Positions 51,458 through 60,253 are shown, counted from the first letter of the stretch. The stretch: DNA of 64,000 nt from an uncultured Bacteroidia bacterium (GCA_902785785.1 CADAAA010000001.1:62001-126000), one strand, 5' to 3'. Numbers and translations are program-made. Notes: a model not told the origin generated them from the sequence alone.

Positions 51458-51850
51458 CTATGTCAGCGTATATTCGCCACTGTACGTTGTTCCGTCTGCA
51501 AGTATGAAAGTAATGCGATATAATCCGGCGGCATTGCTTGCGGGGATAATATGCGCTCCGGCTGTGCCGTTTATAACCTGGCTGTAATAGGCGCCAGAAG
51601 TTAAGTTTTCCACCTCTACATTTACAGGACCTAACGTAAAATGGAAAACAGCAACAATACACGAAAGAGAAGGGTAGTACAGACATTCTATTGGAATAAT
51701 GGATGGAGATCGATTGGGATTATCTCCACTGGGGAATTCATCCCCAAGAATAATAATAGCCGGATCGTCACCTGGATCTGCTCCAAGGTTAAGGGCAGGG
51801 ATAAGCATAAAAGCAAATAATGCTAATAATAGTAACGTAAACTTTTTCAT
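51458..51850 (-). CDS. DUF3244-family exported protein
   Basis: 130 residues with a signal peptide (LLLLALFAFMLIPALNLGA). The mature part follows the DUF3244 pattern: SPSIIPIECLYYPSLSCIVA, LGPVNVEVENLTSGAYYS and SNAAGLYRITFILADGTTYS. These are small beta-sandwich secreted proteins of Bacteroidales with unknown role. It is transcribed with the NVEALA module on the minus strand and follows the TPR regulator gene. Confidence 0.85.
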   Translation of the reverse strand: MKKFTLLLLALFAFMLIPALNLGADPGDDPAIIILGDEFPSGDNPNRSPSIIPIECLYYPSLSCIVAVFHFTLGPVNVEVENLTSGAYYSQVINGTAGAHIIPASNAAGLYRITFILADGTTYSGEYTLT

Positions 51851-52075
51851 AAGGTCGTCTTTTTTCGCAAGATACTGAGTTTTTCTATGGGAAACTTGGG
51901 ATTTTGAGTTGCTTTACGAGAAATAGTCTTTCAAGTCAATAGAGTCAGGTGGAATATTGATTATCAATGTAATAGAAGAATTAACTGGCTCATAACGACA
52001 GTTGCCCCACCGTACTATTATAAGGGTAGTAACGACGGGTATTCGGCATAACGCGCTGTTTATTAGGCGTTTATG

Positions 52076-52088
52076 ACGGGGGGGGGTG
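52076..52088 (+). other. Homopolymer G tract between the TPR regulator and DUF3244 genes
   Basis: About nine consecutive G. In this position (beyond the regulator gene on the minus strand and upstream of DUF3244) it could change spacing by slippage, or be a sequencing artefact. Confidence 0.5.
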
Positions 52089-52111
52089 AATCTTAGATGA
52101 ATGAAAGATTT

Positions 52112-53785
52112 TTAGCTCAATAAGTAACTATATTTACCCCCCAAACTAGCTATACTTTTCTTCAGACGACTACGTTTGATATAAACGGCATTCTCGTTCA
52201 TTCCGAGTATCTCGGCAACTACAATCGGTTTTGTATCAAGCAGCCATAGACAAAGGAAATGTACGTCTTTCTGAACATTAATACTAAGTTCCTTTTTTAA
52301 GTCGGAGACGAGTCCGTCCAAAGAGGTGTCAAGTTCCTTTTCTAATTCCTTTTGATTGCGTTCAATCTTATAGAAGGACATGATCTCTGTTTTTAACTCT
52401 TTGAGGGTGTTTGCATCACTTAAAAGTCTATTCTCATTCATCCAAAGCATATAGTCAAACACTTTCCTTTTCCTAAATGAATCGATTCGTTCTTTTCTCA
52501 GTTGAGTTTGAACTTGATACATCTTGTCCTTTTTCTTGTTTCTTGAAGAATCATTTTTCTTCTCACTGCTTATGAGAAGGGCTTGATGCTCCATTTTCAG
52601 GGATTCATGAATACTAAGGAGCGCATCCATTTCGTGTTGGATGTTGAGCTTACGAAGGGTGGCAATTAATACAAATAGCGCGGCAATAAGCAAAAGCAAA
52701 GCAGAAAACAAAGATATGATTCTTTTGCGATTACGTTCCCTTTCCAAAGATAACGTTTGAAAATCTTGAAGTGTTTGTGTAATAGGATCTTTCAATGTGT
52801 TCTGTATAGTACTCTCTTCTTCAATATGCGATTCGTTTAGATATCTGAAAGCGGATTGATAGTCTCCTCTCCAAGCCGAAATCCTGTACATCCAAGGAAG
52901 AACTGCAATCCAATCATCCTTCTTCATCACTAGAAACCGCTTGGTCAGCGCATCAGTTGTGGCGTTGTCTCCTATAAGAGATGAAGCATATGCGTAAGCT
53001 CCGGCTTCTTCTGGAGCAAGCGATCCCCCATATTCTTTAATCTTAAGATTAAACAGCTCTATGGCCCCTTCTGGATCTGGTGTATCTTTGAGCAATTTCA
53101 TCCTTCCATAGCCAGAGATGATGAATTTCATCATTGCAGGATTATCTCTGGATTTTTCCAACGCACGTTGGAACAAAGAATCGGCAGTCGCCCATTCGCG
53201 ACGAAACATATAGGGGAAGGCAAGTTGACCAAATGCCCGATCATATAAAGAATCTCCTGTCCCAGCAAGAACATCCAAAGCTTTTTCAACATATTCTTGT
53301 TGCTTGTCCAGGTTAAGGACCTTTCTATAAACTTCTGAAAATGCAAGAAAAAGTATTCCTTTAGCATGTGTGTCTTCCGCTTTACCCGCCCATTTCTCGG
53401 CCTGAGAGAAAAGAATCGCGGCCTTATTGTACTCTTTACTATATTGATAGACTACACCTTCGTAGAACAATGCTTTCATTTTGTCATCAGGACTTCCGTG
53501 GTGGCGATAATATCGCGCTGCGGATGCGATGATACTATCTGAAGTAACATCAATGTAGCATTTGTCCAGCGCCATTGCATGGAGAAGGGAGTACTGTGCT
53601 TTATCCCGCCGTGAACGGAGTATGGTAGTATCTATAGCCCGGAGTTGTGCGAGAGCACTGTCAGGTCTATCATTGATATACAATGCTATATCGGACAAGT
53701 GCGCTGCCATCTCACGCCTGCTGCTGCATCCGGCAATAATAAGAACAGATAATAGAATTACCAAGAATAAAGGGTGTCGATTCAT
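52112..53785 (-). CDS. Membrane-anchored TPR regulator with C-terminal HTH-like domain
   Basis: 557 residues: signal/lipobox-like N-terminus (LSVLIIAGCSSRREMAAH), about ten tetratricopeptide-type helical pairs (residues about 60-320, e.g. DSIIASAARYYRHHGSP), a transmembrane helix (RKRIISLFSALLLLIAALFVLI) near residue 355, a cytoplasmic coiled coil and a helix-turn-helix-like C-terminus (WLLDTKPIVVAEILGMNENAV). This matches the TPR regulators often placed next to 6-bladed propeller genes in Bacteroidales. It probably senses in the periplasm and controls transcription of the adjacent module (inference). Closely related remnant at 56627-56953. Confidence 0.78.
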   Translation of the reverse strand: MNRHPLFLVILLSVLIIAGCSSRREMAAHLSDIALYINDRPDSALAQLRAIDTTILRSRRDKAQYSLLHAMALDKCYIDVTSDSIIASAARYYRHHGSPDDKMKALFYEGVVYQYSKEYNKAAILFSQAEKWAGKAEDTHAKGILFLAFSEVYRKVLNLDKQQEYVEKALDVLAGTGDSLYDRAFGQLAFPYMFRREWATADSLFQRALEKSRDNPAMMKFIISGYGRMKLLKDTPDPEGAIELFNLKIKEYGGSLAPEEAGAYAYASSLIGDNATTDALTKRFLVMKKDDWIAVLPWMYRISAWRGDYQSAFRYLNESHIEEESTIQNTLKDPITQTLQDFQTLSLERERNRKRIISLFSALLLLIAALFVLIATLRKLNIQHEMDALLSIHESLKMEHQALLISSEKKNDSSRNKKKDKMYQVQTQLRKERIDSFRKRKVFDYMLWMNENRLLSDANTLKELKTEIMSFYKIERNQKELEKELDTSLDGLVSDLKKELSINVQKDVHFLCLWLLDTKPIVVAEILGMNENAVYIKRSRLKKSIASLGGKYSYLLS

Positions 53786-53789
53786 ATTC

Positions 53790-53797
53790 CAAAGTTA
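53790..53797 (-). promoter_or_regulatory. -7 box very close to the TPR regulator start
   Basis: Minus-strand TAACTTTG ends 5 bases before the annotated ATG at 53785, so the transcript would start almost at the ATG: leaderless, or the true start lies further in. Confidence 0.55.
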
Positions 53798-54061
53798 GGA
53801 CTTCACAAAGAGAAAGGCAAATAAGTGTTAATTAGGATCATGCTTATTTCTTTCTTATGTGACAATATGTGCAAAAGGTCGATTCTCAAATAGATATATG
53901 TGGATTGACCTGGTAATTATGAAATAAAGAAAGAGGTGTGTTTAAGTGAGAATAGTGTATGTAGTTCGTTGTTAATTAATAATTTAAGTAAAATAGAGTA
54001 TATGAAAGGCGATATCTCATGGTAAAGAATCATATGGCATCATAGTTTTAATTATTCGACA

Positions 54062-54069
54062 TATATTTG
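54062..54069 (+). promoter_or_regulatory. Bacteroidetes -7 box for NVEALA module 3
   Basis: TATATTTG matches TAnnTTTG; it lies 118 bases before the NVEALA ATG, leaving a long leader. Confidence 0.55.
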
Positions 54070-54186
54070 ATAAAAAGTACGAGCAAGGTACTTTTATTAA
54101 TCGAATGTGTGATAGTATTAAGTTTCAGACGGTTATAATTAAACACATCTAAGAGACTAATATCAATATACAAATAAGTAGTGAAT

Positions 54187-54420
54187 ATGAAGAAGAAATC
54201 ATTAATTTACGTTTTCGCGTGCATTATTATCGCTGCCAGCACTTTTATTGTTTCCAAGACTTACCGTAGTCAATACTTTATTATCCTTGATGATAACATT
54301 GAGGCACTTATGGATCTAGAACTTAACCAACCGATTTGGATAATTCATCACTGGGAGAATGGAGATTACAACTGTACAAAAGGAGGAAGTGAGATATGTG
54401 TAGAAGATGATGAAGACTAG
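54187..54420 (+). CDS. NVEALA-family exported peptide, module 3
   Basis: 77 residues: signal peptide (KKKSLIYVFACIIIAASTF), motif IILDDNIEALMDLEL and a short C-terminal part with two Cys (GDYNCTKGGSEICVEDDED). The ATG at 54187 fits better than the in-frame GTG two codons before. The stop overlaps the start of the propeller gene by 14 bases, so the two are coupled. Confidence 0.85.
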   Translation: MKKKSLIYVFACIIIAASTFIVSKTYRSQYFIILDDNIEALMDLELNQPIWIIHHWENGDYNCTKGGSEICVEDDED

Positions 54421-55444
54421 AGTCCTCCTTTTTCTCCTCGCTTTTTTTATTATTGGTTGTAAGACCGACAGAGAAGCAGGAGCCGTTATTGAAGATGCCC
54501 CGGGAGAGAGGATTTGTGAATTATCAAACTCAGAACCTTTGGGACAATTGCGTTCTTTTTGCGTTGTTAGCAAAGACTATTTCGCCGCAAATACATCCGA
54601 TTCTGTAGTTCTGTTGGGCTCGGACGGGAGATTCATTCGTAGAATTGGAAATCAAGGTCGCGCCAACGGAGAATATATAATGCCTTGGTGTGTCCGAAGT
54701 AATGGGGATAATCTGTTTGTATGGGATGCCGATCAGCTGAAATTCATTGAATTTGATATTGACGGAAACTATATATCACAGTACCAATATGATTCTGCGT
54801 TGAATGATTTCAGGGTTGATGGAGATATAGTATTCATTTACACGGTCGGACGTAGGAATGAATCTGTCATAGATATCTTAAATCTAAAAGATGGGACGTT
54901 GAATGGAATTCATCCTGCATCAGATGCTCATAAAGCATTGTCACATTCTATTAATGGGATGGCGCTAGATATCAATAACGGGCACTTGCTTTTTGCTACA
55001 AAGGATAGACTGGATGCATTTTCGTATGAATTAGACACAGATGAGATTAGACTGCTGGGGTCAGTACAATCGGACTCATTCGTCGTTCTAGAAGACATTA
55101 ACGACAAAAACCTTCTTAGAAATCGAAAAAAACTTGACGCTTCATTAAATGGTAGTTCCCGTACAGTATTCATATACAAAAGAGAGGGCGCGATTATTTT
55201 AGTTTCATTGGAAGGGGTATCCGAACGTGACGAGAAGAATCGATTATCCAATGATGGACGCTACTATTCATTATATAGGTTGGATGGTAAGAAATCAACG
55301 GCGAAGCATTATCGTATGAGTAGCATGGGGTCATCGACTTTATTTGCAGAATATGATGGTGATCTCTATTATATTGTTACCGAGTTGGATGAGATAGATG
55401 AGAGTGTTTATATAAACAAACTAAGTCGGAAAGCATATAAGTAA
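54407..55444 (+). CDS. 6-bladed beta-propeller lipoprotein, module 3
   Basis: 345 residues with lipobox LAFFIIGCKTD. The blade motif is IGNQGRANGEYIMP, and blades such as WDADQLKFIEFDIDGN and YLFATKDRLDAFSYELDTDE-like sequences repeat. Same family as the propellers at 30771, 47464 and 49663. It follows the NVEALA gene with a 14-base overlap and precedes the thioredoxin-like lipoprotein. Confidence 0.82.
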   Translation: MMKTRVLLFLLAFFIIGCKTDREAGAVIEDAPGERICELSNSEPLGQLRSFCVVSKDYFAANTSDSVVLLGSDGRFIRRIGNQGRANGEYIMPWCVRSNGDNLFVWDADQLKFIEFDIDGNYISQYQYDSALNDFRVDGDIVFIYTVGRRNESVIDILNLKDGTLNGIHPASDAHKALSHSINGMALDINNGHLLFATKDRLDAFSYELDTDEIRLLGSVQSDSFVVLEDINDKNLLRNRKKLDASLNGSSRTVFIYKREGAIILVSLEGVSERDEKNRLSNDGRYYSLYRLDGKKSTAKHYRMSSMGSSTLFAEYDGDLYYIVTELDEIDESVYINKLSRKAYK

Positions 55445-55576
55445 CATGTCTCTATTGCTGAATACCGTAACACCCCACCTATCGACAAGTTTAAGGGTTT
55501 TATTTGCTCTTTAACAACAGTTACTTAGAAGTTGTTAAGGTTTATTCTCTATAATATGAGTTTTAGATTATTCTTA

Positions 55577-56146
55577 ATGCCTCATGTTATTTCGTCATTC
55601 TTACCATCTCGAATGTCTTTATTCTTTCTATGTCTTTGTCTGTGTGTATCCAGTTGCAGTAACAACAGTACCAAAAGAATGTATGAAAGAATGATAAATC
55701 AGACGATCTTACTTCCAGAAACTCTTATCCCTGTTTCCGATGGTAATATTCCTTTTGACGATAATCCTAATGTGGAGAAGTTCAGACTAATTGTGTATAT
55801 TGACTCTGCAGAGTGTTCGTCCTGTCGGATTACTGATTTCTCTCGATACATATCTTTTTTTGAAAATTCTGATGATTCGAATGATTATGTTTTGTTGCCC
55901 ATCGTCTCTATTAGCGACACTAATATTGGAAGTATTTCATACAGAATAAAGCATCTTCATTTCCCTTTCTGTTTCTTTCTGGATATAAATAACTCTTTTT
56001 TAGAATCGAACCCTTTTATCCCTACAGACAGCAGGTTCCATTCCTTTTTAATAGACCCTGGTGGTCGTATTGTCTTTATAGGTGATCCTACTTTGAACGA
56101 TAATCTTCTGAAGTTATTTCATAGGTCGTTGAATAGTCTCAATTAG
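55577..56146 (+). CDS. Thioredoxin-like lipoprotein, module 3
   Basis: 189 residues from this ATG; several in-frame starts exist (55556, 55613). Lipobox CLCVSSCSN follows a hydrophobic stretch. The thioredoxin-like core has ECSSCRITDFSRYISFF (a CSSC motif) and the C-terminal strand pair SFLIDPGGRIVFIGDP. Paralogous to 32058-32609 and 49102-49647. It completes the third module in the order NVEALA, propeller, thioredoxin-like. Confidence 0.78.
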   Translation: MPHVISSFLPSRMSLFFLCLCLCVSSCSNNSTKRMYERMINQTILLPETLIPVSDGNIPFDDNPNVEKFRLIVYIDSAECSSCRITDFSRYISFFENSDDSNDYVLLPIVSISDTNIGSISYRIKHLHFPFCFFLDINNSFLESNPFIPTDSRFHSFLIDPGGRIVFIGDPTLNDNLLKLFHRSLNSLN

Positions 56147-56180
56147 ATACTCTCCATGATAGGAGGGCATCGTTACGTGC

Positions 56181-56378
56181 GTGATTATTGCCGCCAGTGC
56201 AGCTATGGTCACAAAGAAAATTCGCAACCAGCGTAATCGTTTCTTCGTTGAGAACATAGAAGTTCTGATGAATAATGAGTTGGAAAAGCCAATCTGTATA
56301 GTCGAAAATATCACTCCAGATAATTACACATGTGATCCCGGGGGCAGACAGGTCTGTTTCTCTAATGAAAACTCTTAA
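56181..56378 (+). pseudogene. Truncated NVEALA-like peptide
   Basis: Only the end of a signal-like helix (IIAASAAMVTKKIRNQ) and the motif FFVENIEVLMNNELEKPICI remain, followed by a Cys pair (CDPGGRQVCF). The frame is open from 56163 but has no convincing start; an ATG at 56156 is one base out of frame with it. GTG at 56181 gives a short signal. Probably a decayed copy of 54187. Confidence 0.6.
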
Positions 56379-56529
56379 GCATTTGCTTGGTTCTTGTGCC
56401 GCAATTGTTTTCATGGTGACTGGCTGTGGAGCAAGCCCCATTATTCTCTCGGTCGAAGTCGCTCCTGAAGATGTGATATGCAAACAGAAATCAACAAACC
56501 CTATGGGCATTGCCTATTACAGTTTGTAG
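56365..56529 (+). pseudogene. Truncated lipoprotein (propeller start)
   Basis: 54 residues: MKTLKHLLGSCAAIVFMVTG with lipobox then CGASPIILSVEVAPEDVICK, then a stop. Its start overlaps the NVEALA-like stop in the same way as the intact propeller gene overlaps its NVEALA gene, so it is the front of a propeller gene with the rest lost. Confidence 0.55.
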
Positions 56530-56570
56530 CCATCCCGTAAGGGTGGCTACAAAGGTATTGTATTTTTCCT
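56522..56570 (+). terminator. Hairpin terminator at end of module 3
   Basis: TTTGTAGCCATCCC pairs with GGGTGGCTACAAA (one bulge) around the loop GTAA, followed within 15 bases by a T-rich run. Confidence 0.7.
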
Positions 56571-56626
56571 AATCAAAAATCTTTGCCGCCTCTTTCTATT
56601 ATGTAAAAACAGTGGTTAACAGTGAA

Positions 56627-56953
56627 TTAATGACCCAACCCCGGCAAAATTGCAGGCATTGAAGCGATGCTGCCGAGATAGTACCAGGACTTGAGGCGGT
56701 GGAGGTTGGTGCCGCGTTCGCCGTAGTAACGGTTGGCGGCTAGGGCAAGGAAGGCGCCTGTCAGGTCGACATAGCTCTTGTCAAGTGCTTCGCTGAGGAG
56801 AGGTGCGTGGAGGGGACGGACATGGAAGCCAGGCAGGTCTCGGGGCTGCAAGCCCCTCAAAACTGCCAAGGTACTGTCTGGCCCCTGCGGCATCAGCGCC
56901 TCCATATCATTCAGCGTCCGGCGATCTCGCACTGGTGTGCGAAAGCAAGGCAC
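56627..56953 (-). pseudogene. N-terminal remnant of a TPR regulator
   Basis: The frame encodes DMEALMPQGPDSTLAVLRGL, ALDKSYVDLTGAFLALAANR and YYGERGTNLHRLKSWYYLGS, which match the TPR regulator at 52112-53785 (DSALAQLRAID, ALDKCYIDVTSDSIIASAAR, YYRHHGSPDDKMKALFYEG). No signal sequence or downstream part is present, so the piece is dead. It is GC-richer than its neighbours. Confidence 0.75.
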
Positions 56954-57347
56954 TCAAAAATACAATGGAAAAAGAACGCTTCTCATACTCGGGCATTTGA
57001 TATATACAAAAATAAAGAAAAAGAAACGAAACCACTTACTCCAAAACATGGCTGGAGAATCCGCAATGAATGGCCCCCCTTATCATTTCCTTTCATCAAA
57101 TACAGTAATGCAAACTGTGGGGATAGAGAACCGCACCTGCCTGCATTCTATTTAAAGATTCTCTATAATGGCCAGGGGACCATTACTAATCGGAACAAAG
57201 GGGTCAATACTCTTCGGAATTTCCAAGAGGCAAAGGAAATAATGATATTTCTACATTATCAGCTTTGTGTTTTTTTCATAGAAAAAGAAGATTTTTTTCT
57301 CTTTCTGTGGAAATTGTGATATATTTGTAGAGCATACTTTGCAGATT
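56954..57347. other. 394-bp region before the AbiE pair
   Basis: AT-rich, with overlapping short reading frames of no recognised content. The only site seen is the -7 box at 57320-57327. Confidence 0.5.
57320..57327 (+). promoter_or_regulatory. Bacteroidetes -7 box for the AbiE operon
   Basis: TATATTTG, exact TAnnTTTG match, 20 bases before the antitoxin ATG. Confidence 0.6.
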
Positions 57348-57980
57348 ATGCTCAAAAGGGATCCATTGATGCAATTTGCCGGAATTCCGGTGTCGGGGGC
57401 TGCCGTTAGGTCCTGCTTCCCGGACCTTGCTTCACCGGAGAAAAAGGTCCAGGCGTTGGAGAAGAGCGGCGAATTGATCCGCCTTAAGCGTAATCTATTC
57501 ATTGTCAATCAGGAGTTGACCGGAAAGAAAACAGATGTAAGGCTATGTGCCAACCATATCTACGGACCTTCATATGTCTCGTTTCAATGGGCACTCCGTT
57601 ACTATGGCATGATTCCGGAACAGGTTTTCATGATGACTTCTGCAACTACGAAGCGCACTCGTTCTTTTGAAACGCCAATAGGGATTTTCAATTATGTACA
57701 AGTTCCCGCTTCATACTTATCAATAGGCGTTGAATGCAAGGAAGAACAAGGTATCAGTTTTCTCATGGCTACCCGGGAAAAGGCTTTATGTGATACAATC
57801 CTTCTAGATAATTTTGTCCCCCGTCAGTCCATCAAGTCTTTGGCTGCATATCTTGAGGAAGATATTAGACTTGATATGGATATCCTGACCGAGTTGGATT
57901 TCAAAATCATCGAGCAATGCTCACGCATCGGACGCAAGTCGCTTATTTTTCAAAACCTGATAAAGATTATCAAGCAATGA
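57348..57980 (+). CDS. AbiEi-type antitoxin
   Basis: 210 residues with a wing-helix-like N-terminus (FPDLASPEKKVQALEKSGELIRLKRNLFIV) and a C-terminal region rich in Cys/Met pairs, resembling the AbiEi antitoxin family. The arrangement with the adjacent nucleotidyltransferase is the type IV toxin-antitoxin layout in which the antitoxin also represses its operon. Start is the ATG after a TAnnTTTG box. The stop overlaps the toxin start (ATGA). Confidence 0.8.
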   Translation: MLKRDPLMQFAGIPVSGAAVRSCFPDLASPEKKVQALEKSGELIRLKRNLFIVNQELTGKKTDVRLCANHIYGPSYVSFQWALRYYGMIPEQVFMMTSATTKRTRSFETPIGIFNYVQVPASYLSIGVECKEEQGISFLMATREKALCDTILLDNFVPRQSIKSLAAYLEEDIRLDMDILTELDFKIIEQCSRIGRKSLIFQNLIKIIKQ

Positions 57981-58810
57981 CAACCTACGAATCTATGTTA
58001 GCTGCATATGGCAGGGATATGGGTGGTACCGCAACAACAAACGCAGAGCAAGAGGTTTGTCAGAAGATAGCGTTGGCGGGCTTGCATCGTGGCGGCTTTT
58101 TCAATCATGCTGCGTTTTATGGAGGCACTTGTCTACGTCTCTTCCATGGGCTTCCGAGGTTTTCGGAAGATATGGATTTTTCGCTCACAGAGAAGCGCGA
58201 TGATATCCATCTTGAGTATTATTTTGATGCAATACGGGAAGAGTTCAATATTGCGGGCTTTGATGTTACGATTACCAAGAAGGAGAAGAAATCCTTCGGA
58301 AGGGTCGAGTCTGCATTCTTGAAGGAGGGCACTGAGGCTTATGACATCAAGTTTCAGACTAAGAAAACGGTCAAAGTAATAATCGAACTCGACACGAATC
58401 CTCCTTTGATGTTCAATACGGAGCAGAAGCTCCTAATGCAACCCTATTCATTCATGGTCTGCTGCTTTACCCTTCCCGACCTCTATGCAGGGAAAATGCA
58501 TGCGCTAGTCTATCGAGCCTGGCAGCGTCGTGTAAAGGGACGAGATTGGTTTGATTTCGAGTGGTACGTAAGGAATGGTGTACCGCTGGATTTCAAGCAT
58601 CTTCAAGAAAGGATTAGAGAATTCAATGGCGAGGCAGTCAACCTGGAGGAATTCATGGCTCAACTCCACGAGAAGATTATCAATACTGACATTGACAATG
58701 TCAAAAAGGATGTCATGCCTTATATCGGCGCAAGCCAGCTTAGCACCCTTGACATCTGGTCTAATGACTATTTCCTACAGTTGGCAGATATGATAAAGAT
58801 TCAGCTATGA
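57977..58810 (+). CDS. AbiEii-type nucleotidyltransferase toxin
   Basis: 277 residues of the AbiEii/DUF1814 family. Motifs: YGGTCLRLFHGLPRFSEDMDF, containing the GGT...R and DxD elements of the nucleotidyltransferase fold, and later KVIIELDTNPPL and LYAGKMHALVYR. AbiEii proteins modify tRNA or other targets and act as abortive-infection toxins. The start is the ATG overlapping the antitoxin stop; a longer frame begins inside the antitoxin gene. Together with the antitoxin it forms a mobile defence cassette. Confidence 0.88.
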   Translation: MTTYESMLAAYGRDMGGTATTNAEQEVCQKIALAGLHRGGFFNHAAFYGGTCLRLFHGLPRFSEDMDFSLTEKRDDIHLEYYFDAIREEFNIAGFDVTITKKEKKSFGRVESAFLKEGTEAYDIKFQTKKTVKVIIELDTNPPLMFNTEQKLLMQPYSFMVCCFTLPDLYAGKMHALVYRAWQRRVKGRDWFDFEWYVRNGVPLDFKHLQERIREFNGEAVNLEEFMAQLHEKIINTDIDNVKKDVMPYIGASQLSTLDIWSNDYFLQLADMIKIQL

Positions 58811-58885
58811 GGATGAGAATGATCTTACCTTCTTTTAGTAGGAAGATTGATTAACACTTTCATCTTATTGGAAAAACACAGACTC

Positions 58886-59337
58886 ATGATTTACGACCAC
58901 ATCAAGAGCATCGGCCTGTACAAGGACCTCACGTCGACAATTGTCCTTGCATTGGATAAGGTAGCGAGTGTCATACCCGACGCGGAGGTCTGTACCCATC
59001 CACTGGATATCGTCATCAAGGCCATAGTAGCGAGTATGATAGGCGGCCAACGAACGAACAGGGGTATGAGGCCTATCTGCGGTATATCGACATACAGGTT
59101 GCGATCATCGGTTCGGAAATGGTGCGTTGCAAGCCACTTGCGCAGATTACCAAGACCATCCCCATACAACGAGGCGCGGATTTTGCACTCAATGCCGACA
59201 GCCCGGACTTCGATATGGTCATTGGCAATGGCTTTTTTCTCCGTGTCTTTCTGGAGGATGCCCACGATCCGAGGATGGCGCCCGGCTGGGTATGCGGACA
59301 GGTGAAGAAGGTGGTGATGAAGGTACAGGTGGGCTAA
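58886..59337 (+). pseudogene. Frameshifted YhcH/YjgK/YiaL-family gene
   Basis: The first frame gives MIYDHIKSIGLYKDL and onward to DIVIKAIVASMIGGQ; near 59045 the match continues one frame away as NEQGYEAYLRYIDIQVAIIG, then ADFALNADSPDFDMVIGN and FFLRVFLEDAHDPRMAPG. These are consecutive family blocks of the DUF386 cupin group (EAHRKYIDIQ-type and EDAH motifs). A single frameshift splits the gene, so it is dead or a sequencing error. Confidence 0.75.
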
Positions 59338-59438
59338 TAACAAGGTAATCCTCTCAGCTGGAAAACTACTAAATACAGGATATAGGGAGAGAAGAGAGGA
59401 TGCGAAGGTATATAATAGTTTAAAAATCATATATAGTT

Positions 59439-59810
59439 ATGAATCCAGAAATAATGCATCTTCAAGTTCTTAAGGTAAGAGACGCCGGGGATTTGGATAA
59501 TGAAAGAATAATACTGAAGGCGATTAAGGCATGTGAAATATCGTGGTATATATTATTTGATAATACATATGACGAAGAAGGGAATCTGTCAAATCTATGG
59601 CGGCATATGTACATATTCCCCAAAAAACAATTAAAGGCTGGAGACTTTATTTGGCTATATACGAAGGCGGGGAAGGATTCAAGTCGTGGAAACAACTCAA
59701 ATACTACAACGTATTTGCTTTTTTGGGGACTTGATGAGACAATATGGAATAAGGGAAACGATAAGGCTTATCTTATCAAATATGTTGATAGTCAATCTAT
59801 GGAAGTATGA
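59439..59810 (+). CDS. Small unknown protein, paralogous to 60237-60638
   Basis: 123 residues, no signal peptide or membrane span. Distinctive pattern: KKQLKAGDFIWLYTKAGK followed by TYLLFWGLDETIWNKG. The same pattern (LKPQDIVVIYTHRKG, TSFFVFWNLSNTLMELG) occurs in the third gene of the operon, so the two are homologous. The stop overlaps the start of the middle gene (ATGA). Similar proteins occur near mobile and defence genes as far as I recall, but no function is known to me. Confidence 0.65.
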   Translation: MNPEIMHLQVLKVRDAGDLDNERIILKAIKACEISWYILFDNTYDEEGNLSNLWRHMYIFPKKQLKAGDFIWLYTKAGKDSSRGNNSNTTTYLLFWGLDETIWNKGNDKAYLIKYVDSQSMEV

Positions 59811-60253
59811 ATGAAAACGAAAAAGGTCCTCTTCAGGAGGCGAATGTTCCGGCAAATGATGTTTCAGGAGCAAAACAAATAGAGGGCGTACAACTTGAAA
59901 AGCCTTTCTCGCGACTTAATAGAGTCCTTACAGAAGAAGATCTTAAAAGTCCTGGCGTTCGTAAGATGCTTATAGGGCAGTTAGATGAATATGAACAATG
60001 TAAAGGCGAGCTATCTGACTACAGGGACAGATTTCATGCTAAAGACAAAGAGGCTGCGATTCTAACCGAAAAAATAGCTGGTTTTATTACATTTGAGTGG
60101 CTATATAGCCTGCTATTAACATTGGGCTCAATCTTGATAGGCTTCTATGCATCACAATCAGATCAAGGTATTCTACTCCTCATCGTAGGTATTATTACAG
60201 TAATTGTTGCAGTAATCCTTAAATACAAGCATTCTCATGAAAATAAGATTTGA
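59807..60253 (+). CDS. Membrane protein of unknown function, middle gene of the small operon
   Basis: 148 residues: a soluble charged N-terminal part (KPFSRLNRVLTEEDLKSPGV, then a coiled coil QLDEYEQCKGELSDYRDRFH) and two transmembrane helices at the C-terminus (WLYSLLLTLGSILIGFYA and GILLLIVGIITVIVAVIL). The layout of soluble domain plus two C-terminal helices is seen in membrane effectors of several defence systems. Overlaps both neighbours. Confidence 0.65.
   Translation: MNENEKGPLQEANVPANDVSGAKQIEGVQLEKPFSRLNRVLTEEDLKSPGVRKMLIGQLDEYEQCKGELSDYRDRFHAKDKEAAILTEKIAGFITFEWLYSLLLTLGSILIGFYASQSDQGILLLIVGIITVIVAVILKYKHSHENKI

Larger units (their letters stand above)
53786..54186. other. 401-bp divergent intergenic region with promoters
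   Basis: AT-rich spacer between the minus-strand TPR regulator and the plus-strand NVEALA module. A TAACTTTG box at 53790-53797 (minus) and TATATTTG at 54062-54069 (plus) are the only clear sites; no open reading frame of note. Confidence 0.6.
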
